Below are positions 50,501 through 61,315 of a stretch of 64,000 bases of DNA, piece after piece. The position numbers and the translations under genes were made by a program. Position 1 is the first letter of the stretch; each line of letters begins with the position of its first letter. The stretch is from the NCBI RefSeq assembly GCF_003286085.1, contig NW_020825288.1, positions 12,462,001-12,526,000 of the forward strand, given 5' to 3'. This stretch comes from Drosophila persimilis (lineage: Eukaryota > Arthropoda > Insecta > Diptera > Drosophilidae). The notes beneath the pieces are model-generated. The model saw nothing but the letters and a program-made list of their open reading frames with translations, ran no database searches and had not been told where the DNA came from.

Positions 50501-50829
50501 CTGGATAACGAAACTATTATCCTTTTTTATGGATTCATCATGTCCTCTTTACTCAAAGAACACCGCACGATATCTTTTACCTGAACTGCGCTAAAATTCT
50601 TAAAGATTCTAAATTTTCGGTGGAATATTTAAAAACTTGCTTGGTCTACAATGGGTTAAGCGTCCATGTCCATGATCGGAAATCGCATTCCATGATTTTG
50701 ATATTGCAAGCTGATTTTGATACGCTACCTTCAAATGCTTCCTTTAATTTGTTTGTGCCTAAAATAAGGCTTGGTTTGAACAAAAAAATTCAAAATGTAA
50801 AACGTAAATAAGTAAGAAATTCAACTTAA

Positions 50830-53280
50830 GGTAAGTGAGTACGGAATGCCACGTAATTTCTTATATGTTGCTGGTATTTGAAGAGTTTTGCTTGTGAGTC
50901 GATGTATGTTGTACTGTTTTCGAATCTGCTTTTAAAAGAAATTAAAATAATAACATAATTTTCACAGATTGACATGTTTTACATATCTATTTGATCGGTT
51001 TTCTGTACTATATACTAGTACATTAATGGTTAGCTTTCTGTATGAAGAAATCAAAAATATTTCCTCAATCCTATAATATCCTTTTTCCCAGGGTATGCAA
51101 AATATAGCCCATGTTGAGGGACGTGTTTGCTCGTTTTCTAGGTATTCATGCCCATAAAAATTGAATCTTGCCGCAAATTTTGTGATGGAATGAGACTCAT
51201 TGCAGCTACCGATTCATAACCGATTCAAAGAGAGCGAAAATAGACCCTTAACCGATTTGAAGAGATCAAAAAGAGCCGAGTGGTGTGCGCCAAATAGAAA
51301 TTGAATGCGCGACAAGGAGGCAATCCATTGGAATAGGTGATGCAAGAAAGCACGTTTTGAGAAGGCGACAATATACGAAAAATTTTTAAATAAACCTTCA
51401 ACTCAACTCAAAACATTGCCCCGCCCACTTCCGCCCACACAAAGGCGAACATCTGTGGCATCCACAATTTCAAAGATACGAGACAGAAAACAGAAAACGC
51501 AGAATCTTAGAGGATGACTATATCTTCTAGAGTGCAAAATCTGAACCAGATCGTATAATTATTATAGCCAGAATCAAGAAAACAGTTTCATTCTCTCTCG
51601 CTCTGTCTCTCTGTAACACACAGGCTTAATGGTCGGCTTTGCCTAATGCAAAATATGAGTTCCTCGATCTCAGAGACTGTAAAAGCTAGAGCAACCAAAT
51701 TTTTGATCCACACTCCTGTGATATCGGACTTTGACGAGTTAGCTTCAAAATTTCGTCCCACCTTCTTCCAGCCCTAGGACGAAAGGACGAAAGTTTGTGG
51801 CATCCACAATATTGAAGATACGAGAAAACTAAAAACGCAGAATCATAGAGAATGGCCGTATCTATGAGATTGCTATGAGATATAGCCATTATACCCATTT
51901 TTATATAATTTGCAGTGGATACACAGCGCCCGACGACATGTTCAGAAACGTTTTCTGTCTGTCCCGTAAAGTCGTCTTTTCTTGTCTCTGTGAAAGAAAA
52001 AACGCTAAAAAGAACGCTGTAATGTTACCCTATGATTAACTAATTATATATTAATTAATTAACTACATATATTAATTCTATATCGTAGAAAAACCTCAGC
52101 GCTAAACAGTCAGTTGGGGAACAGGGAACTTTACGAACCTAATGGATCAGTTAAATCGAGTGCAGACAAAAATCCTTCACCAACGACATTGGATGGATTC
52201 TTGGCAAATCAATCTTCTTTTACTGTAGAAAAATACGGAATTTATTTCCATAAAAATATAGTTTATATGCTCAGAAAATTATATTCATGCAGGTGGAGTC
52301 TGGCTTGAACTAGCTCGTTTCTTCTTTTTCACCGCACGGGTACATGGACTAGTCCATTGAACTAGTCCAATTAATAACAATAGCATATTAATAACTAATA
52401 CTGATAGACAAAGTAGTATGTATATTAGAAATATACATTTATGATATGGAATAGAATAAATTATAATAATAAATCATAATAAAGAAATCACTCACAAGCG
52501 TGAAAACAAGTGGAAAAATATTTCAAAGAGTTTAGCGCGAAACAGGAAGGCCTGTATGCAGCATCAGGTTTTTAGAGCTTCAAAAATGAATAGAATGAAC
52601 GTTCTGCAAGGCTCGGAAAATTATTTCTGATCCTTGGTTACGACTCAAGGCAAAAGATGTAGTCCAGTTAATGTTTGTTGTTGTTTTTTATTTTTTTATT
52701 TATTATTTGTTTCACAAATATATTTGTGTGAAACATCGCTATGATAGACAGCATGATATTTAGTCAATTTCATCAATTTATTTTTCATTTTCAACGTTAA
52801 ATAGAAATCCAATAAAAGCAATTATTTAAATTAAGCAAATCAAATAGAAAATTTATTCATCAATGGGCTAAAATTATGTGGGCATGGCTAAATATTCTAT
52901 CTAGCTAGTAATATTCGACGGAATATCAAAAACGAGGAATTCGTCAGTTTTTAAGGTATATTTTTAAAATGAGGCGGTATATTTCGGTGCTGTTCTGAGG
53001 GTCATACTGTAGAAATACTGGTTTTCGCCGCGCTCCCATGGTATTTTTGTCCATTTTCTTCAATCTATTAATTTAATTTTCAATGCTATATAGAAACCCA
53101 ATAAAAGCAAGTATTTCGAATAGACCAATCATGCATAGAATTGATTCATGAATCGTACGAAATTGAGTGGGCATGGCTAAATGTTCTATATAGATAGTAT
53201 TATTCAACGGAACAAAGAATTGGTCGTTTTTTGAATCGAATTTGAATTCGCCGCAGTTCGCCGCATTTCGCCCCAATTCG
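50830..53280. repeat. Repeat-rich intergenic DNA, mixed degenerate copies
   Basis: No gene is supported. Pieces resemble the block at 25.5-26.6 kb: GCCGAGTGGTGTGCGCC (51278), GTGGCATCCACAATTTC (51457) and its neighbour at 51808, and a longer copy at 52800-52990 that aligns with 26455-26665. The sequence at 50500-50830 looks unique apart from GATTCTAAATTTTC-type AT-rich DNA. Confidence 0.65.
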
Positions 53281-54751
53281 CTTTAGCAACAATGAGTCTC
53301 ATTCCATACACAAATGTTGCGCATTCCATACACAAAAGTTGCGGCAACATTTACTTGAAAACCGTTTTTTGGTCAAAATAAAATACTTACAAGCAATTTA
53401 AAGAAGCAATCTTGTAGAAAATGCATTTATCTATGGGATTAAGCTAAGTGGGCAAATCTATATAGCTTGAAATATAGGCAATACCCGATTCGCCGCAGTT
53501 TCGCTATTGCAACAATGAGTCCCATTCCACACACAAATGTTGCTAATTCCATACACAAATGTTGCTAATTCCATGCACACATACCCTGGGGAAAATGGAT
53601 GTTATAGAATTGTGAATATGTTTGTCATCCCAGGCAAAAACAATTTATTTCTAAACTATTTTAATATTATTCAATATTATTTATTATACTATTTTTAATA
53701 TTTCAACGATATTTTGAAGCTTATTGTCTTCTTGTAGGGACCAAGAATAGGTATCAGGATCGAGATATATATACAAAACACTCATCATATACATGAATAT
53801 GTCTAAAAAATGTCAATTTGAGAAAAGGTCTTTATTAGTTACGTTTTATCTTCATATCAATATATATACTTTCATATACAATTAACAAAATAGGGTATAC
53901 AAAGACCTATACTACGGCTTACACGCAATATAGCGACTCTTTTTTTGTTGAACTTTTTCGTTTAAACCTTTTTTTACAATAAATACAATAAAAGCAAAGA
54001 TTAAAAACTATCCAATCTTGTAGAAAATTGATTCATCAATGGGATAAAACTATGTGGGCATTGCTGAGAGATTTAGTTAGTCAGCATTATTCAATGGAAT
54101 ATCAAAATAGAGCAATATGAACGAATTTCCCTTTTCGTTTGTTTTGATTGACCTATTTCGCTGCTTGTTTTTCGTTTGACTTATTTCGCTAAAACCTCTT
54201 TTCACGCAAAACGCAATAAAAGCAAGTATTAAGAATACACCAGTTAAATAGAAAATTGATTCATCAATCGTATAAAATTATGATGGCATGGCTAAATGTT
54301 CTATTTAGCTGGTAATATTCAACGGAACAAAGAATATAAGGAATATGGTTTCCAATCCTGACGGAGAACGATTAACCTATTACAAGCCAAGGGGGTATTT
54401 CAATTTTCCACTGAAAATAATGAAAATTTAATCATTTTAGCGCAGTTCAGCTGAAAAATATCGTGGTTTTTTTTAAGTTTATAGTAGAGATGGCATGAAT
54501 CCTCAAGAAGAATTTACAATCAGTAATATTTTCCGCCATTTACCTCAAGTAGTTGAACTATTTAAATACAGGGGGCTTTAGTGGGCTAAGACGCTTGCAC
54601 GGTTATTCTGTGCTTCCCACTATCGCCCACTATCGAAACATTGAACCATCGATATTTAGTAGCGCGATAGTGTCTTACCATCGATAGTGTCCCTCTACAC
54701 CAAATTAGTGATGTAAATTTGAATGAAAACATCGATGTCGATGTCCATCGA
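53281..54751. repeat. Left inverted arm, outer part
   Basis: Reverse-complement match to 59521-60720. The match is near-perfect by eye over about 54345-54751 versus 59521-59935 (for example CTGTGCTTCCCACTATCGCC on this side) and more degenerate, but collinear, farther out. It contains poly-pyrimidine runs and tandem degenerate units around GGGCATGGCTAAATGTTC. No ORF is found. Confidence 0.85.
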
Positions 54752-55284
54752 ACTATTTGTGACAGGCACTGTTTCTGTTACTGTTTCTGATACTGAGTTT
54801 TACAAATGGAACAAATGGATCTCCTTATATAGCTAGCAGTGGTACTCTTATTGTATGGGAAGGAACGCACAGGCTCCATGTGAGTGTATTTTTAGATAGG
54901 GTACACTTACTCTGTGCGGGGGTTACATTTCAGTGCATTTACTTAGGTACTTGGCAGCAATAGAGTAAATAGTTTATTGCTTCACCCTTTTTGGTGGGTT
55001 CGAGTTTACAAGTGCAATTATCTATTCTTAGTTGCTATTGTAATTTTCGTGTCGTCATATTCATTGACATGAAGTGACATGGACAATTGTATTTATGAGT
55101 ATTTGTGTATGAGATTGTACTGTTTATTCTGTAATATTAATAAGGTATATGTCTGTGACTGAACAGTACCCTTCCCAAACACACAACGGGTTGCCTTCGA
55201 ATGATGTTAACGGCGTTCGCAGTTTCATATTTAAACAAATGTATACCATCTATAGTAAATTTGATTCATTTTAAGCAATGATAT

Positions 55285-55430
55285 GAAATTAAACTACCGA
55301 TGTTTTGCAAAACATCGATGAATCACTCAACATCGGTAGCAGCAAAAACATCGGAAAACATCAGTAAACATCGGCAGAAAAACATCGATGCCCGATGCAT
55401 CGATGTTTTTTTACATCACTACTACGTGTC
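55285..55430. repeat. Left inverted arm, inner ACATCGATG-rich module (Spase22-23 promoter)
   Basis: Reverse-complement match, about 95% by eye, to 58861-59008. It is packed with CATCGATG/CATCGG units and ends TTTTTTTACATCACT. Its edge lies 35 bp before the Spase22-23 ATG, so it must form that gene's proximal promoter or leader. CATCGATG overlaps the DRE core (ATCGAT), so DREF or BEAF-32-type binding is possible but unproven. Confidence 0.85.
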
Positions 55431-55464
55431 ATTTGCCGAATTTCAGGACAAATCGAATTAAAGA

Positions 55465-56004
55465 ATGCATACGGTTTTAACCAGAGGAAATGCCACCGTG
55501 GCGTACTCCCTGAGCGTCCTGGCCTGCCTCACCTTCAGCTGCTTTCTCTCCACCGTTTTCCTCGACTACAGAACGGATGCCAACATCAATACCGTCCGGG
55601 TGCTGGTGAAAAACGTTCCCGACTACGGCGCCTCCCGGGAGAAGCACGATCTCGGCTTTGTCACCTTCGACCTGGAAACGAACCTCACCAGCGTGTTCAA
55701 CTGGAACGTGAAGCAGCTGTTTCTCTACATGACGGCCGAATACAAGACGCCCTCGAATACCCTAAACCAGGTGGTGCTCTGGGACAAGATCATCCTGCGC
55801 GGCGAGAACCCAGTGTTGGATTTTAAGAAAATGAACACCAAATATTATTTCTGGGACGATGGAAATGGACTGAGGGACAATCGCAATGTCTCGTTGTATC
55901 TCTCATGGAACATCATTCCTAATGCCGGCCTTCTGCCGTCCGTACAGGCTACCGGCAAGCACGTCTTTAAATTCCCATCCGAGTACGCCACATCGTCCAT
56001 TTAG
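55465..56004 (+). CDS. Spase22-23: Signal peptidase complex subunit 3 (22/23 kDa), 179 aa
   Basis: Intronless ORF of 179 aa, the normal SPCS3 length. One N-terminal membrane anchor spans residues 12-33 (VAYSLSVLACLTFSCFLSTV), preceded by a short cytosolic tail; the rest is lumenal with an N-glycosylation sequon NLT at 73 and NVS at 141. Conserved family segments are DLGFVTFDLETNL, FNWNVKQLFLYM and NQVVLWDKII. SPCS3 is the essential non-catalytic subunit that helps form the active signal peptidase in the ER membrane. The gene is divergent from mask and convergent with MED25. Its promoter lies within the left repeat arm. A run AATAAATAAA near 56074 supplies the polyadenylation signal. Confidence 0.97.
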   Translation: MHTVLTRGNATVAYSLSVLACLTFSCFLSTVFLDYRTDANINTVRVLVKNVPDYGASREKHDLGFVTFDLETNLTSVFNWNVKQLFLYMTAEYKTPSNTLNQVVLWDKIILRGENPVLDFKKMNTKYYFWDDGNGLRDNRNVSLYLSWNIIPNAGLLPSVQATGKHVFKFPSEYATSSI

Positions 56005-56208
56005 ATTAAAAGATTATGGATACTGATACTATTTTAGGGGTTCTGTTCTGTCTGTAACGTAGTATGTATCAAAAATAAATAAAAAACGAAATTAAAATCT
56101 CAAGAACGATTTGTTAAATGTGACAATACGCTTAAAATAAACATTGATGAAAAGATAATCTTTTTTGACATGTGGGACACAACACAATATAAATAAGGTA
56201 GAGAGGTT

Positions 56209-56700
56209 CTACATGAATTCGTAGCTGCCATCGTCGAAATTCCGATTGCCCACCATGGGACCGCCGGCGCCGCCCATTTGATTCGGATTCTGGCCGCCGC
56301 CCATTTGCGGACGGAATTGATTGCCAGGCGTCGTCTGGTGTTGGAGAAGCTGCCGCAGTCCGGGATTATTATTGCTCATCATGGGCCGAACCATGCGCTG
56401 CTGTTGGGCCGCCTGCTGTTGCATGGCCGCCACATTGGGGGCCACCTGCTGTTGCAGTTGTTGCTGCAGACTCGGATTAGGCACGCCGCCGGCTACACCC
56501 ACACCCAGGGGCATTCGCTGTTGCTGCTGTTGCATCATATTCATTTGCATTTGATTTTGTTGCATGGGCATGCCGACGCCGCCAGGACCGGGTCCACCGC
56601 CACCTCCAGGACCTGGTCCTCCGCCGCCCTGCATTTGCATATTTAGCTGATATTGATTGTAGTGCTGTTGCTGTTGTTGGGAGTTGTCCTGCTGCTGCAT

Positions 56701-56731
<31 letters not shown>

Positions 56732-58794
56732 TGTTGCTGTTGCAGCTCCATGGGGGATTTTCCCTGCTGCTGGAGCATCTGCTGCTGCTGTTGCTGCTGC
56801 ATGTTGCCATGCTGCTTCTGTTGAATGACCTTCCGCAGGCGCTCCACAAACATGGCCTGGTTGTTGGGTATGAAACCCAAGAACGCATTGCGATCCGGTG
56901 TGTAGAGGAGTATCAGCACCTTGAGCTCGCAGGCGGGGGCATTGGGAATGGAGGAGAAATGCACGCAACCTGCATATCCGGATGTCATCATTTTAGCCAG
57001 CGAATCAAGCGCCTCGCCGGGTGACGGCCGAAAGACAACCATCTTGGAATCCTTTAGAAACTGGCCCCCAATATTGCCCACCAAATGCTTGGGCATGAGC
57101 TGCATCAGTAGCTTCGGTGGCCAGTTCTCTGCCTTGATCTCTGGCTCCCCATCCTTGATGTTAGTGCAAACAGTGCACTGAAGCGTGTGGGGTATCTTTT
57201 GTGGATCGTTTTTCGGCTTCTCCGACCACTCCAAGAGCCCTGTCCAGATTTTCTCTCTCAAGGAGGCCTGCTCCTGCTGCTGTTGGGGATTCGATTGTTG
57301 CTGTTGCTGTTGCTGTTGGACCTGAACTTGTGCCTGTTGTTGGGGATTCTGTTGGGCCACCTGCTGTGCCACCTGTTGTTGCTGTGGATTGGGCATATTT
57401 CCCGCATTGGATACCGCCGGCATCATGTTGCTGGCATTGGGATTCCCTTGTTGCTGCTGCTGCTGTTGTCCCTGCTGCTGCTGCTGTTGTACCAATTGCT
57501 GTTGGAGCTGCTGATTGAATTGCTGCTGATTGAGCATCTGCAATCTCTGTTGCTGCTGTTGTTGCTGAAGCGAGTTCACCGTCTGATTTGGCGGTGCATT
57601 TATCCTGGAGATAAGCGCAGAATTGGCATTCTGTTGCTGCTGCTGCTGTAGCTGCTGTTGCATGTTGCCGCCACCCCCTGCGGCACCCTGTTGCATGAAT
57701 GGCGGACGTGCCTGTCCCTGCTGATTAGGATACATCCAACGATTCTGCCCAGGAACCACATTTTGCTGAAAGTTTGGATTCTGCATCTGGTTTTGGGGCA
57801 CGAATTGGTTCTGCTGCTGCTGTTGCATCAGTTGCTGCTGCTGTTGGGGATTCAGTAGACCCGCCTGGGGATTGGGACCCGGCTGCTGTTGCTGTTGCTG
57901 CTGATGCATGGGGTTCATGTTCATCACCTGTTGTTGCTGCTGGGGCGGACCTCCCTGTTGTTGTTGCTGCTGCTGTTGTTGTTGTGCTGATGTGGTGTCC
58001 ATTGGCATACCCGAACCCGCCTGCTGCTGACCCCCTGGGTTCTGCTGTTGTTGCTGCTGTTGGACAGCAGCCTGAGCTGTGCTCGGGGCTGCCATTTGAG
58101 CAGCCATGCTATTGGGACTGGCGGCACGCTCCTTCAGGCTATATCCTTTCAGCAGAACCAAGTGACGAATGTTTTTGGCATAGTTCTTGCTGGTAATCGG
58201 CTGATCCCCGTCCGCCTTCATGAACAGCTTGAAAAGGATCGGCATTTTGCGCGGAGCAATGATCGACAGATTGATCTTGCGCTCGTTGAATAGGCCGGCC
58301 AATTGCTCGCACGATTTGCCTAGATATTTCCACGACTCCGTCACTGGCATCTGATACGGCGGACTATTGCAGATGAGTATACAGTGACGCTGGACATTGG
58401 TCTGGTCCAGCATCTGGCGGCGCTCGCTGATGTCCTCGAAGCAACCATGGGCGGCAGCAAAGCCCTCGGCCATGTGAGCACACGACTCCATGCCGCCCCC
58501 AACTAGCGGCAGACGCTCGATCGTCTCCATCACCTTCTGGGGCTGCAGGAAGGGTCCGTAGGTGGCACACACCGGCTCCAGCAGATTGGAGGCCGTGCGG
58601 TATACGACAATGCCATAGAGAGTGGCAAATCGGTCGGCAATCAGATACTCCCGCTCGTCAATGGAGCCCGTGGTGAAGTGCTCCAGAGTGGGCAGAATGT
58701 AGTTCGTCTTCAGCTCGTTGATGTACGCACCGTTGATGGCGCTGCCCTCAATGACAAAGACCACATCGGCCAGGGACAGTTGGTCAACCTCCAT
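56209..58794 (-). CDS. MED25: Mediator complex subunit 25, 861 aa
   Basis: Single-exon ORF. I use the ATG at 58794 ([17 protein letters not shown]); the frame is open three codons further only to a GTG. Residues 1-220 are the MED25 VWA domain, which docks on Mediator. Residues about 513-660 are the PTOV/ACID activator-binding domain (starts [12 protein letters not shown], contains [15 protein letters not shown] and [11 protein letters not shown]). The linker and C-terminus are dominated by CAG/CAA poly-Gln, Asn-Pro-Gln and Gly-Pro repeats. MED25 relays activators to RNA polymerase II. Length matches D. melanogaster (about 863 aa). Only about 200 bp separate it from the convergent Spase22-23. 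Its start codon lies 66 bp from the right inverted arm. Confidence 0.96.
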
Positions 58795-58860
58795 GACCTG
58801 CACAAATTCGGACTTGAGCGCGTTTTATGCCAACAAAAACTTTATTTATTTATTTACGTT

Positions 58861-59008
58861 AGTGATGTAAAAAAACATCGATGCATCGGGCATCGATGTT
58901 TTTCTGCCGATGTTTACTAATGTTTTCCGATGTTTTTGCTGGTACCGATGTTGAGTGATGTATCGATGTTTTGCAGAACATCGATCAATTAATTTCAAAT
59001 CTGTAAGC
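58861..59008. repeat. Right inverted arm, inner ACATCGATG-rich module (MED25 promoter)
   Basis: Inverted copy of 55285-55430: AGTGATGTAAAAAAACATCG, then repeated CATCGATG and CCGATGTTT units. It begins 66 bp upstream of the MED25 ATG in MED25 orientation, so it makes up the proximal MED25 promoter. Confidence 0.85.
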
Positions 59009-59288
59009 AGCAAACACAGCAATGCCTGCCTCATTTGAAAGCAATCCTTCGTGTTTTTGGGACGGTATGAAAAGTTAGGTACTTTTCCTAATTTCTACAA
59101 AATTGCAATGCAATTTTTGACGTTAATGGCATCTTCTGGGTGTATTTTGATCGGGTGTACTCAGCCTGCTAACATATTAAGTCGAAAACGTAATAGACTT
59201 TCACCTGTGCGACTAAGCCGCATTTTGGTTTTTGCAAAGCATTGACAAATAGTACTTATTTGAAATATTAGATATCTCTGATCTACAA

Positions 59289-59382
59289 TGATATGTAAAA
59301 GACTGCTATGAAAGCATAATCATTTCTTTTATGTTAAATATTTTTTCGTTTAGTCCTATGATATGTAAAAGACTGCTATGAG
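59289..59382. repeat. Short tandem direct repeat, ~68 bp period
   Basis: The string ATGATATGTAAAAGACTGCT occurs at about 59289 and again at about 59358. It lies in the spacer of the right arm that has no counterpart in the left arm. Confidence 0.8.
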
Positions 59383-59520
59383 AGCTCAAGTTTAATTTTT
59401 CCTTTGTTGAATATTCGTTTTATAATCAAATGGGAAAGTTTTGAAACATCGGTCATACATCGATGCATCGAAGAATAATCCGATGTATCAATCCAACACC
59501 GATGTTTGATTTTGACAACA

Positions 59521-60720
59521 TCGATGGACATCGACATCGATGTTTTCATTCAAATTTACATCACTAATTTGGTGTAGATGGACACTATCGATGGTAAGAC
59601 ACTATCGCGCTACTAAATATCGATGGTTCAATGTTTCGATAGTGGGCGATAGTGGGAAGCACAGAATAACCGTGCAAGCGTCTAGCCCACTAAAGCCCCC
59701 TGTATTTAAATAGTTCAACTACTTGAGGTAAATGGCGGAAAATATTACTGATTGTAAATTCTTCTTGAGGATTCATGCCATCTCTACTATAAACTTAAAA
59801 AAAAACCACGATATTTTTCAGCTGAACTGCGCTAAAATGATTAAATTTTTATTATTTTCAGTGGAAAATTGAAATACCCCCTTGGCTTGTAATAGGTTAA
59901 TCGTTCTCCGTCAGGATTGGAAACCATATTCCTTATATTCTTTGTTCCGTTGAATATTACCAGCTAAATAGCACATTTAGCCATGCCCACATAATTTTAT
60001 CCGATTAATAAATCAATTTTCTACTTGACTGGCTTATTTTAAATACTTGCTTTTATTGCATTTTGCGTAAAATGAGGTTTTAGCGAAATAAGTCAAACAA
60101 AAAGCAAGTAGCGAAATAGGTTAATCAAAACAAACGAAAAGGGAAATTCGTTCATATTGCTCAATTTTGATATTCCATTGAATAATGCTGGCAAACTAAA
60201 TCTTTCAGCAATGCCCACATAATTTTATACGATTAATGAATAAATTTTCTACAAGATTGGATAGTTTTTAATCCTTGCTTTTATTGGATTTTGTGTAAAA
60301 AGAGGTTTAAACGGAAAAGTTCGACAAAAAAAGAGTCACTGTGATGCGTGTAGGCCTTGGAATACCCTATTTCGTTAATTTTATATGTAGATCAAACGCA
60401 ATTTATTAAGACCTTTTCTCAAATTGATATTCTTTAGACATATTCAAGTACATTATTAGTATCTTGTGTATATTTATCTCGATCTTGATACCTACTGAGC
60501 CTTGGAAGACAAACGTATTCACAATTCTATAACATCCATTTCCCCCAGGGTATGTGTGCATGGAATTAGCAACATGTTTGTGTATGGAATGGGACTCATT
60601 GTTGCTAAAGCGAACTGCGGCGAGCTGCGGCGAGCTGCGGCGAACTGCGGCAAACTGCGGCGAATACAAATTCGATGCAAAAAAATACTATCTATATGGA
60701 ACATTTAGCCATGCCCACTC
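59521..60720. repeat. Right inverted arm, outer part
   Basis: Reverse complement of 53281-54751 as described for the left arm. The portion 60340-60600 is also an inverted match to 25920-26420. It contains no ORF of coding character. Confidence 0.85.
60611..60660. repeat. 10-bp minisatellite, five copies of CGARCTGCGG
   Basis: Five exact-length decamers (CGAACTGCGG, CGAGCTGCGG and variants) within the right arm. The left arm has a shorter degenerate version (TTCGCCGCAGTTCGCCGCA, 53244-53280) and the copy at 26100 has about one unit. Confidence 0.9.
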
Positions 60721-60866
60721 AATTTTATGCGATTAATAAATCTATTTTCTTTTTGACTAAAAACACCTATAAAAACGAAAGTCATTCCAATAGATTAATA
60801 AAATATACCGTAAATGTCGCGCATCTTGTCATGATGTCAGAGGTTTTTGCTGTAATCAATATTTGA

Positions 60867-61315
60867 GAAGCTGTCCCTGCTGTCTGGAGTCGTTCAAATT
60901 TCAGTTGGACGGCAACAGCTTGCCGCCTCAAGCACAGCTAAACCAGGTGGCAGCACGGAGGCGCCACTGTGAAAATTGTGACACTCACACAAAAACGTAG
61001 CTACTTAGGAGCAACCCTGCCTCTCTTCTTCTGCGTTTGTGTTTGTGTTTGTCAAAACAAAATTAAAAAAAAATTGCTTAATAGGTCTTAGTTTAAATAT
61101 TTAAAGCATTGCCCGATTCACAAACTCGAATTTAAACAAAGGTACCGCGCGCTTTAACGTATAATTCCGTTTGCTCCTTAATTATCGTTGCTACCGTCTC
61201 GAATTGAATCTCAAAGTTGCGCGTCTGGAAAGAAAAAATTGAAATGTTTACTTTAAATCCCTTACAAGTGGAAAATCTTAATTAAACCGTTGAAAGGCAG
61301 TCGAAAGTAGCCAAG
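60867..61315 (+). promoter_or_regulatory. Promoter and 5' leader of Spps
   Basis: About 450 bp of unique sequence after the right arm and before the Spps ATG. GTGACACTCACAC near 60978 and GTTTGTGTTTGTGTTTG near 61035 are visible; there is no TATA box. The transcription start cannot be placed. A possible unrelated minus-strand exon (61132-61224) is noted in the findings. Confidence 0.4.

Noticed and set aside
57187-58196. Plus-strand Leu-rich and Val/Ala-rich ORFs opposite MED25
   Set aside because: Shadows of CAG/CAA poly-Gln codons of MED25.
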